Source of the DNA: Candidatus Sulfotelmatobacter sp. | GTDB lineage: Bacteria; Eisenbacteria; RBG-16-71-46 | Assembly: GCA_035498555.1 (NCBI GenBank) | Contig: DATKAB010000074.1 | Coordinates: 1-54,009, forward strand | Direction of reading: 5' to 3' | DNA: 54,009 nt | In this document: in pieces, positions 1-10,774 of the stretch | How positions within the stretch are numbered: the first letter of the stretch is position 1 | Layout: each line of letters begins with the position of its first letter | Notes under the pieces: model-generated | Told to the model about the DNA's origin: nothing | Seen by the model: the letters and a program-made list of their open reading frames with translations, nothing else | Databases searched by the model: none | Program-made: the position numbers and the translations under genes

Positions 1-153
1 TCCCGAGCGGACCCAGCGCCAGCCGATCCCGCTAGTGCGGTGGTGGCAACAGGATGGGTTGGGGCAGAATGGGGGCGAGAAGCGACCCGCTGGCGACATG
101 CAGGGTCAGTCCCTGCACGTCCTGCACCATCACCAATCTTCGGAGCATGATCC
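1..153. other. Upstream edge, no recognisable gene
   Basis: No protein family could be recognised here. The plus-strand frame beginning at base 1 stays open to a TGA at 148-150, just before moaC, so it could be the tail of a gene cut by the window edge. Its residues (rich in Ala, Pro, Trp and Arg) match nothing I know. A GGAG at 142-145 serves as the moaC ribosome binding site. No tRNA fold or terminator was seen. Confidence 0.3.
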
Positions 154-636
154 TTGGGCCGGGCTCTTTCCCACCTCGACGCAGCCGGACGCATTCGCAT
201 GGTCGACGTAAGCCAAAAGCGCGCCACCCTTCGCACCGCCATCGCCCGCGGCCGCGTGTTCATGCACCGCGACACCCTCGCCCTCCTGCGCTCCGGGCGC
301 ACGCCGAAGGGCAACGTCCTGGCCACGGCCCATATCGCCGGGGTGATGGCGGCGAAGCGCACCGGTGAGCTGATCCCGCTCGCGCACCCGTTGTCGCTCG
401 ACAGCGTCGAGATCGCGTTCTCCTTCGACGACGCCACTGCCTCGGTCGGGATCGAGTCGCGCGTGCGCTCGCGAGGCCGGACCGGCGTCGAACTCGAAGC
501 GCTCTCGGCCGCGATGATCGCGGCGCTCACGCTTTACGACATGCTCAAGGCGGTGGACCGCGGCATGGTGATGGGCGAGTTCGCGCTGTGGGAAAAGCGC
601 GGAGGACGAAGTGGCGTCTACCGCCGTCGCGCCTGA
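154..636 (+). CDS. moaC: Cyclic pyranopterin monophosphate synthase MoaC
   Basis: MoaC converts the cyclised GTP product of MoaA into cyclic pyranopterin monophosphate, the first committed molybdenum cofactor precursor, in the cytoplasm. The 160-residue length is normal. Residues 6-22 carry the family N-terminal signature (SHLDAAGRIRMVDVSQK). The core PKGNVLATAHIAG to AAKRTGELIPLAHPL spans residues 51-80, with K52 and H78 matching the essential Lys and His of the E. coli enzyme. The Cys that normally precedes the active His-Pro is Ala here. The C-terminal stretch LYDMLKAVDRGM holds the other conserved Lys. The start is a TTG at 154: an in-frame TGA at 148-150 excludes anything earlier, and GGAG lies 8 bases upstream. 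The 3' end overlaps moeA by 26 bases, so the two are co-transcribed. Family assignment is firm. Confidence 0.95.
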   Translation: MGRALSHLDAAGRIRMVDVSQKRATLRTAIARGRVFMHRDTLALLRSGRTPKGNVLATAHIAGVMAAKRTGELIPLAHPLSLDSVEIAFSFDDATASVGIESRVRSRGRTGVELEALSAAMIAALTLYDMLKAVDRGMVMGEFALWEKRGGRSGVYRRRA

Positions 637-1855
637 GTTCTTGAGCGTCGACGCCGCGCGCAAGCGCGTGCTCGCGGCGGCCATCCCCGTCGGCGAGCTC
701 GAGATTCCCGTGCTCGACGCGGTGGGACGTGCGCTGACGAAACCGGTGGTGGCGGCTCATGCGCTCCCGCCGTTCCGGAACAGCTCGATGGACGGCTTCG
801 CGGTGCGCTCGGCCGAGGCCGCCCGGTGGCTGGCACTCGGTGAAACCGTGCCCGCGGGACACGCGCCCTTGCATCCGCTCGAGTCCGGCACGGCGGCGCG
901 CATCATGACCGGCGCCATGCTGCCGATCGGAGCGGACGCGGTGGTGCCCTACGAGCAGGCCGAGCTGGCGGCGGGAATCGCCGGAGAACGCGTGCGCGCC
1001 CGCGAGAGCGTGCTCCCCGGTCAGAACGTCCGTGACGCGGGGCGCGACCTCGCCGCTGGCGACGTCGCGCTCGAATCCGGGCGCGAGATCTCGCCTCATG
1101 ATCTGGCGCTGCTGGTCGCGCTCGGGGTGACTCGCGTGGCGGTGGCGCGCCGACCACGCGCGGCGGTGATCTCGACCGGCGACGAGCTGCTCGATCCGGG
1201 CGCTCCACTGCGTCCCGGAGCGATCCGCGACAGCAACCTGCCCATGCTCGCGGCGCTCCTCGCCGAGGCCGGCTGCGAGGTGGCTCGAGCGCGCCGGACG
1301 AGCGATCGCCCGCAAGAGGTCGCGGCGGCCGTGCGCGAGGCGTTCGACACAGCCGACCTCGTCCTCACGATCGGCGGGGTGTCGGCCGGAGACTTCGACC
1401 CGGTGAAGCTCAGCCTCGACTCGCTGGGCGGCATCGCCCTGTGGCGCGTGGCGATGAAGCCGGGCCGCCCGCAGGCGTTCGGCCGCGTCGGCGAGAGATT
1501 GTTCTTCGGATTGCCGGGGAATCCCGCTTCGGTCGCGTGCGTATTCGAGGTGCTGGTGCGTCCGGCGCTCCGAAAGCTTCAAGGTTTCACGACCCTGGAT
1601 CGTCCGAGGCTCGAGGCCCGCGCGGCGGTGGAGATCGAGTCGCGAGCGGGCCGCACCGACTTCGTGCGCGTCGAGCTCACGCGCCGGCTGGGCGACTGGT
1701 GGGCGACGCCGGCGGGAGAGCAGGTCTCGGGACATCTCACGCCGCAGGCGCGCGCTCACGCTCTGCTCGAGATTCCTGAGTGGGCGGAGCGTCTCGAACG
1801 CGGCGAGCGGGCGAGCGCGATGATCCTGCGCTGGCCGGAGAACCGGCCCGCGTGA
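611..1855 (+). CDS. moeA: Molybdopterin molybdotransferase MoeA
   Basis: MoeA inserts molybdate into adenylylated molybdopterin to give active Mo-cofactor. The 414-residue protein has the family features in order. An N-terminal region includes NSSMDGFAVR and IMTGAMLPIGADAVVPYEQ. A central MoCF-binding domain runs from VISTGDELLDPG through DLVLTIGGVSAGDFD to MKPGRPQAFGR and FFGLPGNPAS. A C-terminal beta domain follows. The start is GTG at 611 with a strong GGAGGA 5-10 bases upstream; it lies inside the end of moaC in another frame, a common sign of translational coupling. The stop TGA overlaps the GTG of the next gene (GTGA). No MoaA, MoaD or MoaE is present in the window, so the remaining pathway genes are elsewhere, apart from mobA about 21 kb away. 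Confidence 0.96.
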   Translation: MASTAVAPEFLSVDAARKRVLAAAIPVGELEIPVLDAVGRALTKPVVAAHALPPFRNSSMDGFAVRSAEAARWLALGETVPAGHAPLHPLESGTAARIMTGAMLPIGADAVVPYEQAELAAGIAGERVRARESVLPGQNVRDAGRDLAAGDVALESGREISPHDLALLVALGVTRVAVARRPRAAVISTGDELLDPGAPLRPGAIRDSNLPMLAALLAEAGCEVARARRTSDRPQEVAAAVREAFDTADLVLTIGGVSAGDFDPVKLSLDSLGGIALWRVAMKPGRPQAFGRVGERLFFGLPGNPASVACVFEVLVRPALRKLQGFTTLDRPRLEARAAVEIESRAGRTDFVRVELTRRLGDWWATPAGEQVSGHLTPQARAHALLEIPEWAERLERGERASAMILRWPENRPA

Positions 1856-3930
1856 GCGCCGGCGAGGCGCGCGCGGATCGAGGCCGGCGCCGGACAGCGG
1901 GCGACTCCCGGAAGCCGCGCCGCGCCCCCGAATCGCCATCCCCGGCGGTGCCCCCGCTTCCGCTGACACATCCGGCGTTCATCGCCGGGATCGCGGTCGC
2001 TGCGGCGATGGTGATCGCTTCGGTCACCACGTATCTGACCGAGACCGACTTCTGGCAGCACCTGCTGGTCGGCAGGGCGATCTGGACCCTGCATCGCGTG
2101 CCGACCACCGAGCTCTGGACCTGGCCAACCCATGGCGCACCCGATGTCAACGCGTCGTGGGGGTTCCGGGCACTCATCTGGCCGCTGTGGAAGCTCGCCG
2201 GCGTTTGGGGATTGTTCGGCTGGCGCTGGATCACCACGCTCGCCGCCTTCGCCATTGCCTGGCTCACCGCGCGGCGGATGGGCGCGCGAGGCTTCGCGCC
2301 GCTGGTCGTGGTCCTGTTCGGCGCGGCGCTCTACCGCCTGCGCTCGCAGATTCGTCCCGAGACGCTGGCGGTGGTGCTGCTGGCGCTCGAGATCTGGATC
2401 CTCGAGACGCGCCGCCACGGCGGAAGGGATCGCGCCTGGGCGCTGGTCCCGCTCGCCCTGCTCTGGGCGAACTGCCACATCTCCTACTTCCTGTTCTTCG
2501 TGGTCCTCGGCATCCACGCGCTCAACGATGCGCTCGGGGGTGGCGCGCCGGGAGTGGCCTCTCCGGCCACCCCGTCGCGCGATCTGCCGTTGATCGGACT
2601 TGCGTCGCTGCTGGCGATGCTGCTCAACCCCTGGGGGTGGCGGGCGCTCGCGCAGCCGTTCGAATATTTCTTCGTCTGGCGACACGAGCCGATCTTCCTC
2701 GGCATCGGCGAGCTTCAACCTCCGCGCTGGATCGAGAACTTCTGGAACGGGCTGCCGCTGGTCGCGGCCGCCACGCCCCTGTTGTTTCTGTGGCGCTGGC
2801 GGCGGCGCGGCCTGGATCGCGTCGAGCTGCTGATGGTGTTGAGCTTCGGGGCAATGGCGGCGAGCAGTCTTCGCTTCCTGGGCTTCCTGGCGATCGCCGT
2901 AGTGCCCTATCTCTCACGCGACCTCGACGACTGGCTCGCGACGCGGCGCTGGCCGCTCTGGAGCGCGCTCCCAGCGCTGCGCGCCACGGCGGTGGGGGCG
3001 GTCGCGATGGCATTGCTGTACCCGCAGGTCGCGGCACCCGACGCCGCGCTCGGCGTGGGCATCCTCTGGCACAACTATCCGGTGGCCGCCTGCGACTACA
3101 TCGCGAAACACGACGTCCGCGGCCGCAGCTTCAACTCGTTCGACCTCGGCGGCTACCTGCTCTACCGCTTCTGGCCCGACTCGACGCGGCTTCCCTTCAT
3201 CGACATCCACCAGGCCGGGACGCGCGAGGATCGATTGCTCTACGTGCTCGCGCAGGAGGACCCTCGAGCCTGGGCCCGCCTCGATGGCAAGTACCGCTTC
3301 GACTGGATCCTGCTGGGCCGGAAGGAAGTGAGCGGCTTCCGCCTGATGGACACGCTCGATTCGGATTCGACCTGGGCGCTGGTATTCGTGGACGACGCCA
3401 CGGTGATGTACACGCGCCGCGCCGGGCCGCTCGAACGACTGGCGCCGCTCGCCTTCCACGAGCTGCGAGCGGGACGAGAGGGACTGCGGGCGCTGGGGCA
3501 GGCCTGTGCCTCCGACCCGGTCAAGCGCGAGCGGGTGCGCATGGAATTCGAGCGCGCGGCGGAGTTGTCGAGCGCGAACGCCGGCACGAACAATTTCCTG
3601 GCCAGCATCGCGCTCATGGATGGACGCAGGGAGGACGCGGCGCGCCATCTTCACGCGGCGCTGGCTGCGGACCCGATGATCCCGCACGCGCACGAGCGGC
3701 TCGGCGACCTGGCCATGGACGCCGGGCGATGGCGCGAGGCGATCGGCCAGTACCGGCAGGAGGCGGCGGTTCAGCTCCCGTCGGCAGAGATGATGTTGCG
3801 GATGGGCAGCGCCTGGAATCGGCTCGGCGACCGAGGAAAGGCGCGCGAGGCGTTCCATGACGCGCTCGAGCTCGACCCGTCCGTGTCGGCGGCGCGCGAT
3901 TCGCTCGACGCGCTCGATCACCCGAGCTAG
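1852..3930 (+). CDS. Polytopic membrane protein with C-terminal TPR repeats
   Basis: This 692-residue protein is not assigned to a characterised family. After a basic, Pro-rich cytoplasmic leader of about 40 residues, roughly ten hydrophobic segments follow. Just after the first of these is an acidic-aromatic motif, TETDFWQHLLVGR at about 63-75. It resembles the first extracytoplasmic loop of GT-C glycosyltransferases and related proteins, where an Asp followed by Trp and His is common. A soluble region follows, and the last 120 residues form two or three TPR-like helical pairs (AHERLGDLAMDAGRW, MLRMGSAWNRLGD, AFHDALELDPS). I start it at GTG 1852, which overlaps the moeA stop as GTGA; an upstream extension would lie entirely inside moeA. 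A role in glycan or lipid-linked sugar handling is only a guess from topology. Its coupling to moeA may be positional rather than functional. Confidence 0.8.
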   Translation: MSAGEARADRGRRRTAGDSRKPRRAPESPSPAVPPLPLTHPAFIAGIAVAAAMVIASVTTYLTETDFWQHLLVGRAIWTLHRVPTTELWTWPTHGAPDVNASWGFRALIWPLWKLAGVWGLFGWRWITTLAAFAIAWLTARRMGARGFAPLVVVLFGAALYRLRSQIRPETLAVVLLALEIWILETRRHGGRDRAWALVPLALLWANCHISYFLFFVVLGIHALNDALGGGAPGVASPATPSRDLPLIGLASLLAMLLNPWGWRALAQPFEYFFVWRHEPIFLGIGELQPPRWIENFWNGLPLVAAATPLLFLWRWRRRGLDRVELLMVLSFGAMAASSLRFLGFLAIAVVPYLSRDLDDWLATRRWPLWSALPALRATAVGAVAMALLYPQVAAPDAALGVGILWHNYPVAACDYIAKHDVRGRSFNSFDLGGYLLYRFWPDSTRLPFIDIHQAGTREDRLLYVLAQEDPRAWARLDGKYRFDWILLGRKEVSGFRLMDTLDSDSTWALVFVDDATVMYTRRAGPLERLAPLAFHELRAGREGLRALGQACASDPVKRERVRMEFERAAELSSANAGTNNFLASIALMDGRREDAARHLHAALAADPMIPHAHERLGDLAMDAGRWREAIGQYRQEAAVQLPSAEMMLRMGSAWNRLGDRGKAREAFHDALELDPSVSAARDSLDALDHPS

Positions 3931-3958
3931 TCGTCGGGCTCGAGCCGCGCGGCGCCGC

Positions 3959-5413
3959 TCAGAACATGCCGCGGACGCTCTCGGCGGCGGCGACCAGCAG
4001 ATTCTGGGCCGAGATTCCCCACCACAGCGTGAGCCCGAGCGTCAGCACCACGGCGAGCGCGGCGGGAGGCGCCCAGGAGATCGGGGTGGGTTCGCCGCTC
4101 GGCTCCTGCATGTACATCGCCACCGTGACGCGCAGGTAGTAGAACACCGACACCACGCTGTTGAGCACGCCGATGACCACCAGCGGGACATGGCCGGTGT
4201 TGACCGCGGCACTGAACACGTAGACCTTGCCCATGAATCCGGCGGTGGGCGGAATGCCGCCGAGCGACAACATGAAGAAGGTCATCGCCAGTCCAATCGC
4301 AGGTTGGCGGAAACCGAGCCCTGCCAGGTCCGAGATCAGGACGCGCTCCTCCTGGTCGCGTCCGAGGCGCGTCAGCACGCCGAACGCGCCGAGGTTCATC
4401 GCCGAGTAGACCGCCAGGTAGAAGAGCGCGGCAGCCGCCCCGTCCGTCCCTCCCGCGACCACCGCCACCAGCAGGTAGCCGGCGTGAGCGATGCTCGAGT
4501 AGGCGAGCATGCGCTTGAGATTGGTCTGGAGCAGCGCGGTGACGTTGCCCACCGTCATGGTGAGCACGGCGATCGCCGCCAGCAGTCCGTGCCAGTCCGC
4601 GGTGATTCCCGGCAGGACGGTAAGCGCGAGTCGCAGCAGCGCGGCGAAACCGGCAGCCTTGGCCCCGGCCGACATGAAAGCCGTGATCGAAGTCGGCGCC
4701 CCTTCGTAGGCGTCCGGCGTCCACATGTGGAAGGGCGCTGCCGCGATCTTGAACCCGAACCCAACCAGCACCATGAGTCCGCCGAGGATCAGCAGCGGGT
4801 TGGAGGCCAGCGGCGTGTCGGACAGGAATTCCGCCATACGGGCGAGCTGGGTGGTCCCGGTGGCACCGTAGAGGAGCGCGATGCCGTAGAGCAGGAAGCC
4901 GCTCGCAAAGGCGCCGAGCAGAAAGTACTTGAGCGCGGCCTCGTTCGACTCGAGCTGGTCGTGCCGGAAGCCCACCAGCACATAGAGCGCGATCGACATC
5001 AGCTCGAGTCCGAGGAAGATCGTGATCAGGTCGTTGGAGGCCGCCATTACGATCATGCCCAGGGTCGAGAGCAGCATCAGCGAGTAGTACTCGGCCTGCT
5101 GCAGGCGCGTGCGCTTCGCGTAGTCCCACGAGAGCAACACGCTGAGCGCCGCGACCGCGCAGAACAGCAGCGTGAAGAAGACGGTGAAGCCGTCGTGCAG
5201 GAACATGCCGCCGAACAGCGAGCGATGAACGTTGCGCACCGGCCACACCGCCGCCGCCGATCCGATGAGCGTGAGCAGCGCGATCCACGCGCTTCGGCTG
5301 CTGCCGCGGCGCGCGGGCAGGAACTCGAGCAGCAGCAGCAGCATCGCGCCCACACTCAGGCCGATCACAGCGCCGAGCGCCAGGTAGTCGGAACGGATGA
5401 GCGCCGCCGGCAT
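3959..5413 (-). CDS. nuoN: NADH-quinone oxidoreductase subunit N
   Basis: NuoN is one of the three antiporter-like proton-pumping subunits in the membrane arm of complex I. The 484-residue protein is hydrophobic throughout and carries the family landmarks IFLGLELMSIALYVLVGF, with the key Glu of TM5, then DQLESNEAALKYFLLGAFASG. Further on come FKIAAAPFHMWTPDAYEGAPT and LKRMLAYSSIAHAGYLL, with the conserved Lys residues. The start is ATG 5413, which shares one base with the nuoM stop (TGATG). It is the last gene of the nuo operon and faces moeA's downstream neighbour convergently, with 28 bases between the stops. That gap holds a GGCTCGAGCC palindrome at 3937-3946 but no U-rich terminator. Confidence 0.96.
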   Translation of the reverse strand: MPAALIRSDYLALGAVIGLSVGAMLLLLLEFLPARRGSSRSAWIALLTLIGSAAAVWPVRNVHRSLFGGMFLHDGFTVFFTLLFCAVAALSVLLSWDYAKRTRLQQAEYYSLMLLSTLGMIVMAASNDLITIFLGLELMSIALYVLVGFRHDQLESNEAALKYFLLGAFASGFLLYGIALLYGATGTTQLARMAEFLSDTPLASNPLLILGGLMVLVGFGFKIAAAPFHMWTPDAYEGAPTSITAFMSAGAKAAGFAALLRLALTVLPGITADWHGLLAAIAVLTMTVGNVTALLQTNLKRMLAYSSIAHAGYLLVAVVAGGTDGAAAALFYLAVYSAMNLGAFGVLTRLGRDQEERVLISDLAGLGFRQPAIGLAMTFFMLSLGGIPPTAGFMGKVYVFSAAVNTGHVPLVVIGVLNSVVSVFYYLRVTVAMYMQEPSGEPTPISWAPPAALAVVLTLGLTLWWGISAQNLLVAAAESVRGMF

Positions 5414-6996
5414 CAGGGCTGGACCTCGACCAGGGTCGAGACGCCCTGCGCGCCTCCAGCCGGCCTGGGCGCCGCGGGCATCGTCCCGCTGATCAGCTTC
5501 TCGGTCATCGCCGTGCGCTGGCGGGCAAGCTCCAGCGTCCGGTCGAGCGCGGGCTGCATGCGATCCAGAAACGGCTGCGGCATCACGCCCATCCACAGGA
5601 TCAGCACCAGCAGCGGCGCGAACACCAGCTTCTCGCGCAGGGTGAGATCCGACAGCTTCTCGTTCTCGGAGTGAGTGACGGGACCGAAGATCACGCGCTG
5701 GAACATCCACAGCATGTAGACCGCCGAGAGGATCACGCCGCTTGCCGCCCAGATCGCCCACGCATGCTGGGTGCGGAATGCCCCGATCAGCACCAGGAAC
5801 TCACCCACGAACCCGTTGAGCCCGGGAAGTCCGATCGAGGAGAGCATCACGATCAGGAATACGGTCGCGAACACGGGCAGGGGCTTCCACAGGCCGCCGA
5901 AATCCGAGATCAGCCGGGTGTGCCGCCGTTCGTAGACCACGCCCACCAGCAGGAACAGCGCGCCGGTCGAGATGCCGTGATTGAGCATCTGCATCATCGA
6001 GCCGGCCAGGCCCTGGGGATTCATCGCGTACATCCCCAGCATGCAGAAGCCGAGATGGCTCACCGATGAATACGCCACCAGCTTCTTGAGATCGGGCTGC
6101 ACCATCGCCACCAGCGCGCCATAGACGATGCCGATGATCGCGAGCGCCACGATCCACGGCGCGAAGCGCTCCGAGGCCACCGGGAACAGCGGGATCGCGA
6201 AGCGGATGAACCCGTAGGTGCCCATCTTGAGCAGCACCGCCGCCAGGATCACCGAGCCGGCGGTCGGGGCCTCGACGTGGGCGTCCGGAAGCCAGGTATG
6301 AAAGGGAAACATCGGCACCTTGATCGCGAACGCGACCGCGAACGCCAGGAACAGAGCCATCTGCATCGGCGCCGGAATCGCGATCGCGTAGAAGGCGTCG
6401 AGCGAGAAGGTCGGCACGCCCGTGATGCCACGCTGGTAGAAGTAGAGCCACAGGATCGCCACCAGCATGAGCACGCTGCCGGCCATGGTGTAGAGGAAGA
6501 ACTTGATGGCCGCGTAGCGGCGGCGCGCCCCTCCCCACACGCCGATCAGCAGGTACATGGGCACCAGCATCGCTTCCCAGAAAACGTAGAACAGCAGGAG
6601 ATCCCGGGCCAGGAAGGTTCCGAGCATCCCGGTCTCGAGCGCCAGCAGCAACGCATAGAACTCCCGTACCCGGTTCTCCACGGCGGTCCACGAACCCAGC
6701 ACCGCGACGAACGTGATCAAGGTGGTCAGCAGCACCAGCAGCAGGCTGATGCCGTCCACGCCCAGCGCGTACTCGGCGCCCAGCGCCGGCAGCCACCGGT
6801 GGGTCTCCGGGAACTGCCAGCCGGTGGCCTGAGGCTGGAAGCGCCACCACAGCGGCAGCGAGAACAGGAATTCGGCGAGCGACACCACCATCGCCCAGCG
6901 CTTGATCGCGCGCGTGGCGGTCTCGGGCATGAGCACGATCAGCGCGCCGCTCGCGAGCGGGAAGAAGATCAGCCAGGAGAGCCAGGGGAATTCCAT
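5413..6996 (-). CDS. nuoM: NADH-quinone oxidoreductase subunit M
   Basis: NuoM is an antiporter-like subunit of complex I. It is 527 residues with about 14 transmembrane helices. Diagnostic segments are DGISLLLVLLTTLITF, then FYVFWEAMLVPMYLLIGVWGG with the essential Glu, then AIKFFLYTMAGSVLML. These are followed by FAIKVPMFPFHTWLPDAHVE and LKKLVAYSSVSHLGFCMLG. The ATG at 6996 lies 3 bases after the nuoL stop. The C-terminal tail of about 45 residues is hydrophilic and rich in Ala and Pro, somewhat longer than usual but within family range. Confidence 0.97.
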   Translation of the reverse strand: MEFPWLSWLIFFPLASGALIVLMPETATRAIKRWAMVVSLAEFLFSLPLWWRFQPQATGWQFPETHRWLPALGAEYALGVDGISLLLVLLTTLITFVAVLGSWTAVENRVREFYALLLALETGMLGTFLARDLLLFYVFWEAMLVPMYLLIGVWGGARRRYAAIKFFLYTMAGSVLMLVAILWLYFYQRGITGVPTFSLDAFYAIAIPAPMQMALFLAFAVAFAIKVPMFPFHTWLPDAHVEAPTAGSVILAAVLLKMGTYGFIRFAIPLFPVASERFAPWIVALAIIGIVYGALVAMVQPDLKKLVAYSSVSHLGFCMLGMYAMNPQGLAGSMMQMLNHGISTGALFLLVGVVYERRHTRLISDFGGLWKPLPVFATVFLIVMLSSIGLPGLNGFVGEFLVLIGAFRTQHAWAIWAASGVILSAVYMLWMFQRVIFGPVTHSENEKLSDLTLREKLVFAPLLVLILWMGVMPQPFLDRMQPALDRTLELARQRTAMTEKLISGTMPAAPRPAGGAQGVSTLVEVQP

Positions 6997-6999
6997 CGA

Positions 7000-8913
<1,914 letters not shown>

Positions 8914-8919
8914 GCGGCT

Positions 8920-9222
8920 CTATCCCTTGAGCAGGTTGACTTCGTCCACGAACACCGTCTCGCGCAGGCGGAAGAGGTTCACGATGATGGCGAGACCCAC
9001 CGCGACTTCCGCGGCCGCAACCGTCATCACGAAGAACACGAAGATCTGGCCGTCGAGCGAGTTCATCTGTCGCGCGAACGAGACGAAGGCCAGGTTGCCG
9101 GCATTGAGCATCAGCTCGACCGACATGAAGATCACGAGCGCGTTGCGCCGCACCAGCACACCGACGGCGCCGATCACGAACAGGGCGGCGCTCAGCGCGA
9201 GCGGCCAACTGAGTGGAATCAT
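8920..9222 (-). CDS. nuoK: NADH-quinone oxidoreductase subunit K
   Basis: NuoK is a small three-helix subunit of the complex I membrane arm that links proton channels. At 100 residues it is the standard size. The two buried glutamates typical of the family sit in [12 protein letters not shown] (TM2) and [12 protein letters not shown] (TM3). I use ATG 9222, which overlaps the nuoJ stop as ATGA; an earlier start would extend into nuoJ in the wrong frame without any family similarity. Confidence 0.96.
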   Translation of the reverse strand: MIPLSWPLALSAALFVIGAVGVLVRRNALVIFMSVELMLNAGNLAFVSFARQMNSLDGQIFVFFVMTVAAAEVAVGLAIIVNLFRLRETVFVDEVNLLKG

Positions 9223-9743
9223 CGCTCCTCTCCGCGCGAGGCGTGGCCGCGGCCGCGCGCCATGACGATCACGCCCACCATCGCGGCGAGCAGGATCAGC
9301 GAGGTGATCTCGAACGGAAACAGGTAGCGGGTATAGAGCAGCTGGCCGACCGCGCGGGTGTTGTCGGTGTCGGCCGCGGGCTGGAGCGAAGTGGGGCCCG
9401 GCGCCCAGTGACGCGCCATCAGCCACAGGCCTTCGGCGGCCAGCACCGCGCCCACCAGCCAGCCGATGCCGCGGCGAACCGCGATCTGCACCCCGGTCTC
9501 GACGTCGCTCTTGAGATTCAGATACATGATCACGAACAGGAAGAGCACCATGATCGCGCCGGCGTAGACGATGATCTGCACCGCGAACAGGAATTCGGCG
9601 TGCTGGAGCAGATAGATGCCGGCGAGCGAGCAGAACGACACCACCAGGAACAGCGCGCTGGTCACGGGATTTCGGTGCAGGATCACGAGCAGGCTCGACA
9701 CGACCGCGATCGCGCTCAGTGCGACGAACAACGCCTGGATCAC
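9219..9743 (-). CDS. nuoJ: NADH-quinone oxidoreductase subunit J
   Basis: NuoJ is a five-helix membrane subunit of complex I. It has 174 residues. The conserved segments are [24 protein letters not shown] and [22 protein letters not shown], the latter forming the pi-bulged TM3 that moves during turnover. The GTG start at 9743 overlaps the nuoH stop by four bases (GTGA). In most bacteria nuoI lies between nuoH and nuoJ. Here the two are directly joined, leaving no room for it. Confidence 0.96.
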   Translation of the reverse strand: MIQALFVALSAIAVVSSLLVILHRNPVTSALFLVVSFCSLAGIYLLQHAEFLFAVQIIVYAGAIMVLFLFVIMYLNLKSDVETGVQIAVRRGIGWLVGAVLAAEGLWLMARHWAPGPTSLQPAADTDNTRAVGQLLYTRYLFPFEITSLILLAAMVGVIVMARGRGHASRGEER

Positions 9744-10774
9744 GGCAGGATCCCCCAGAAGACCAGCAGCGCGGTGACCAGGACGTTGGCGAGCGCGATC
9801 GGCAACAGCACTTTCCAGCCGAGGTTCATGAGCTGGTCGTAGCGGAGCCGGGGATAGGTCCAGCGTATCCAGATGAAGAAGAACAGCAGCACGAACAGCT
9901 TGAGCATGAACCAGAGGATGCCGAGCGACGCCGGTCCCGGCCCGTTCCAGCCACCCAGGAACAGGGTGACCGCGATGCACGAGATCGAGATGACGTTCAT
10001 GAACTCGCCGAGGAAGAAGAGTCCGAACTTCATGCTCGAGTACTCGGTGTGGAATCCGGCCACCAGCTCGGCCTCGGCCTCGGGCAGGTCGAAGGGCGCG
10101 CGATTGGTCTCGGCCAGAGCGGTGATCATGAACACCACGAACGCCACCGGCTGGAAGAACAGGTTCCACGACGGAATCGCGAGGGGACCGAGGTGCCAGA
10201 ACTTCGACTGCTGGGCCACGATCGCCCCGAGCGACAGCGAATTGGCGATCAGCAGCACGCCGATCGTCGAAAGCCCCATCGCCAGCTCGTAGGACACCAT
10301 CTGCGCGGAGGAGCGAAGCCCGCCGAGCAGGGCGTACTTGTTGTTCGAAGACCAGCCGCCCAGCGTGATGGCATAGACGCCGAGGCTCGACATGGCGAGG
10401 AACACCAGCAGCCCAACGTTCACGTCGGTGACGAAGAACGGCGCCGGACCGAACGGAATGACCGAGAAGGTCACCAGCGCCGGCACCACCGCGATGATCG
10501 GCGCGAGGTGGAAGATGACCTTGTTCGCCTCGGCGGGGATGAATTCTTCCTTGAGGAACAACTTGCCGACGTCGGCGATCGGCTGGAGCAGCCCGAGCGG
10601 GCCGACGCGATTGGGCCCGACGCGCGCCTGCATGTGGCCGGCCACCTTGCGCTCGACGTAAATCAGGTAGGACACGATGCCGAGCATGCCGTTCAGGATG
10701 ATGAAGATCTTGACGAACGCCCAGAGCGCGTACTGGAGGTCGGGGTTCTGGAACAGGGCGGCCATCGCGCTCAT
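9740..10774 (-). CDS. nuoH: NADH-quinone oxidoreductase subunit H
   Basis: NuoH forms the quinone-binding chamber with NuoB and NuoD at the foot of the complex I membrane arm. It is 344 residues with about eight helices. The signature loop reads [19 protein letters not shown], followed by [24 protein letters not shown]. The acidic loop [20 protein letters not shown] is conserved. The start is ATG 10774, overlapping the nuoG stop as ATGA. The next gene in the transcript is nuoJ, not nuoI. Confidence 0.97.
   Translation of the reverse strand: MSAMAALFQNPDLQYALWAFVKIFIILNGMLGIVSYLIYVERKVAGHMQARVGPNRVGPLGLLQPIADVGKLFLKEEFIPAEANKVIFHLAPIIAVVPALVTFSVIPFGPAPFFVTDVNVGLLVFLAMSSLGVYAITLGGWSSNNKYALLGGLRSSAQMVSYELAMGLSTIGVLLIANSLSLGAIVAQQSKFWHLGPLAIPSWNLFFQPVAFVVFMITALAETNRAPFDLPEAEAELVAGFHTEYSSMKFGLFFLGEFMNVISISCIAVTLFLGGWNGPGPASLGILWFMLKLFVLLFFFIWIRWTYPRLRYDQLMNLGWKVLLPIALANVLVTALLVFWGILP

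Noticed and set aside
32-148. A 38-residue minus-strand ORF before moaC
   Set aside because: It has no recognisable family, no ribosome binding site and ends in a Pro-rich tail; chance is the simpler explanation.
3931-3958. Terminator between the membrane/TPR gene and nuoN
   Set aside because: Only a 10-base palindrome (GGCTCGAGCC) is present with no T-run.
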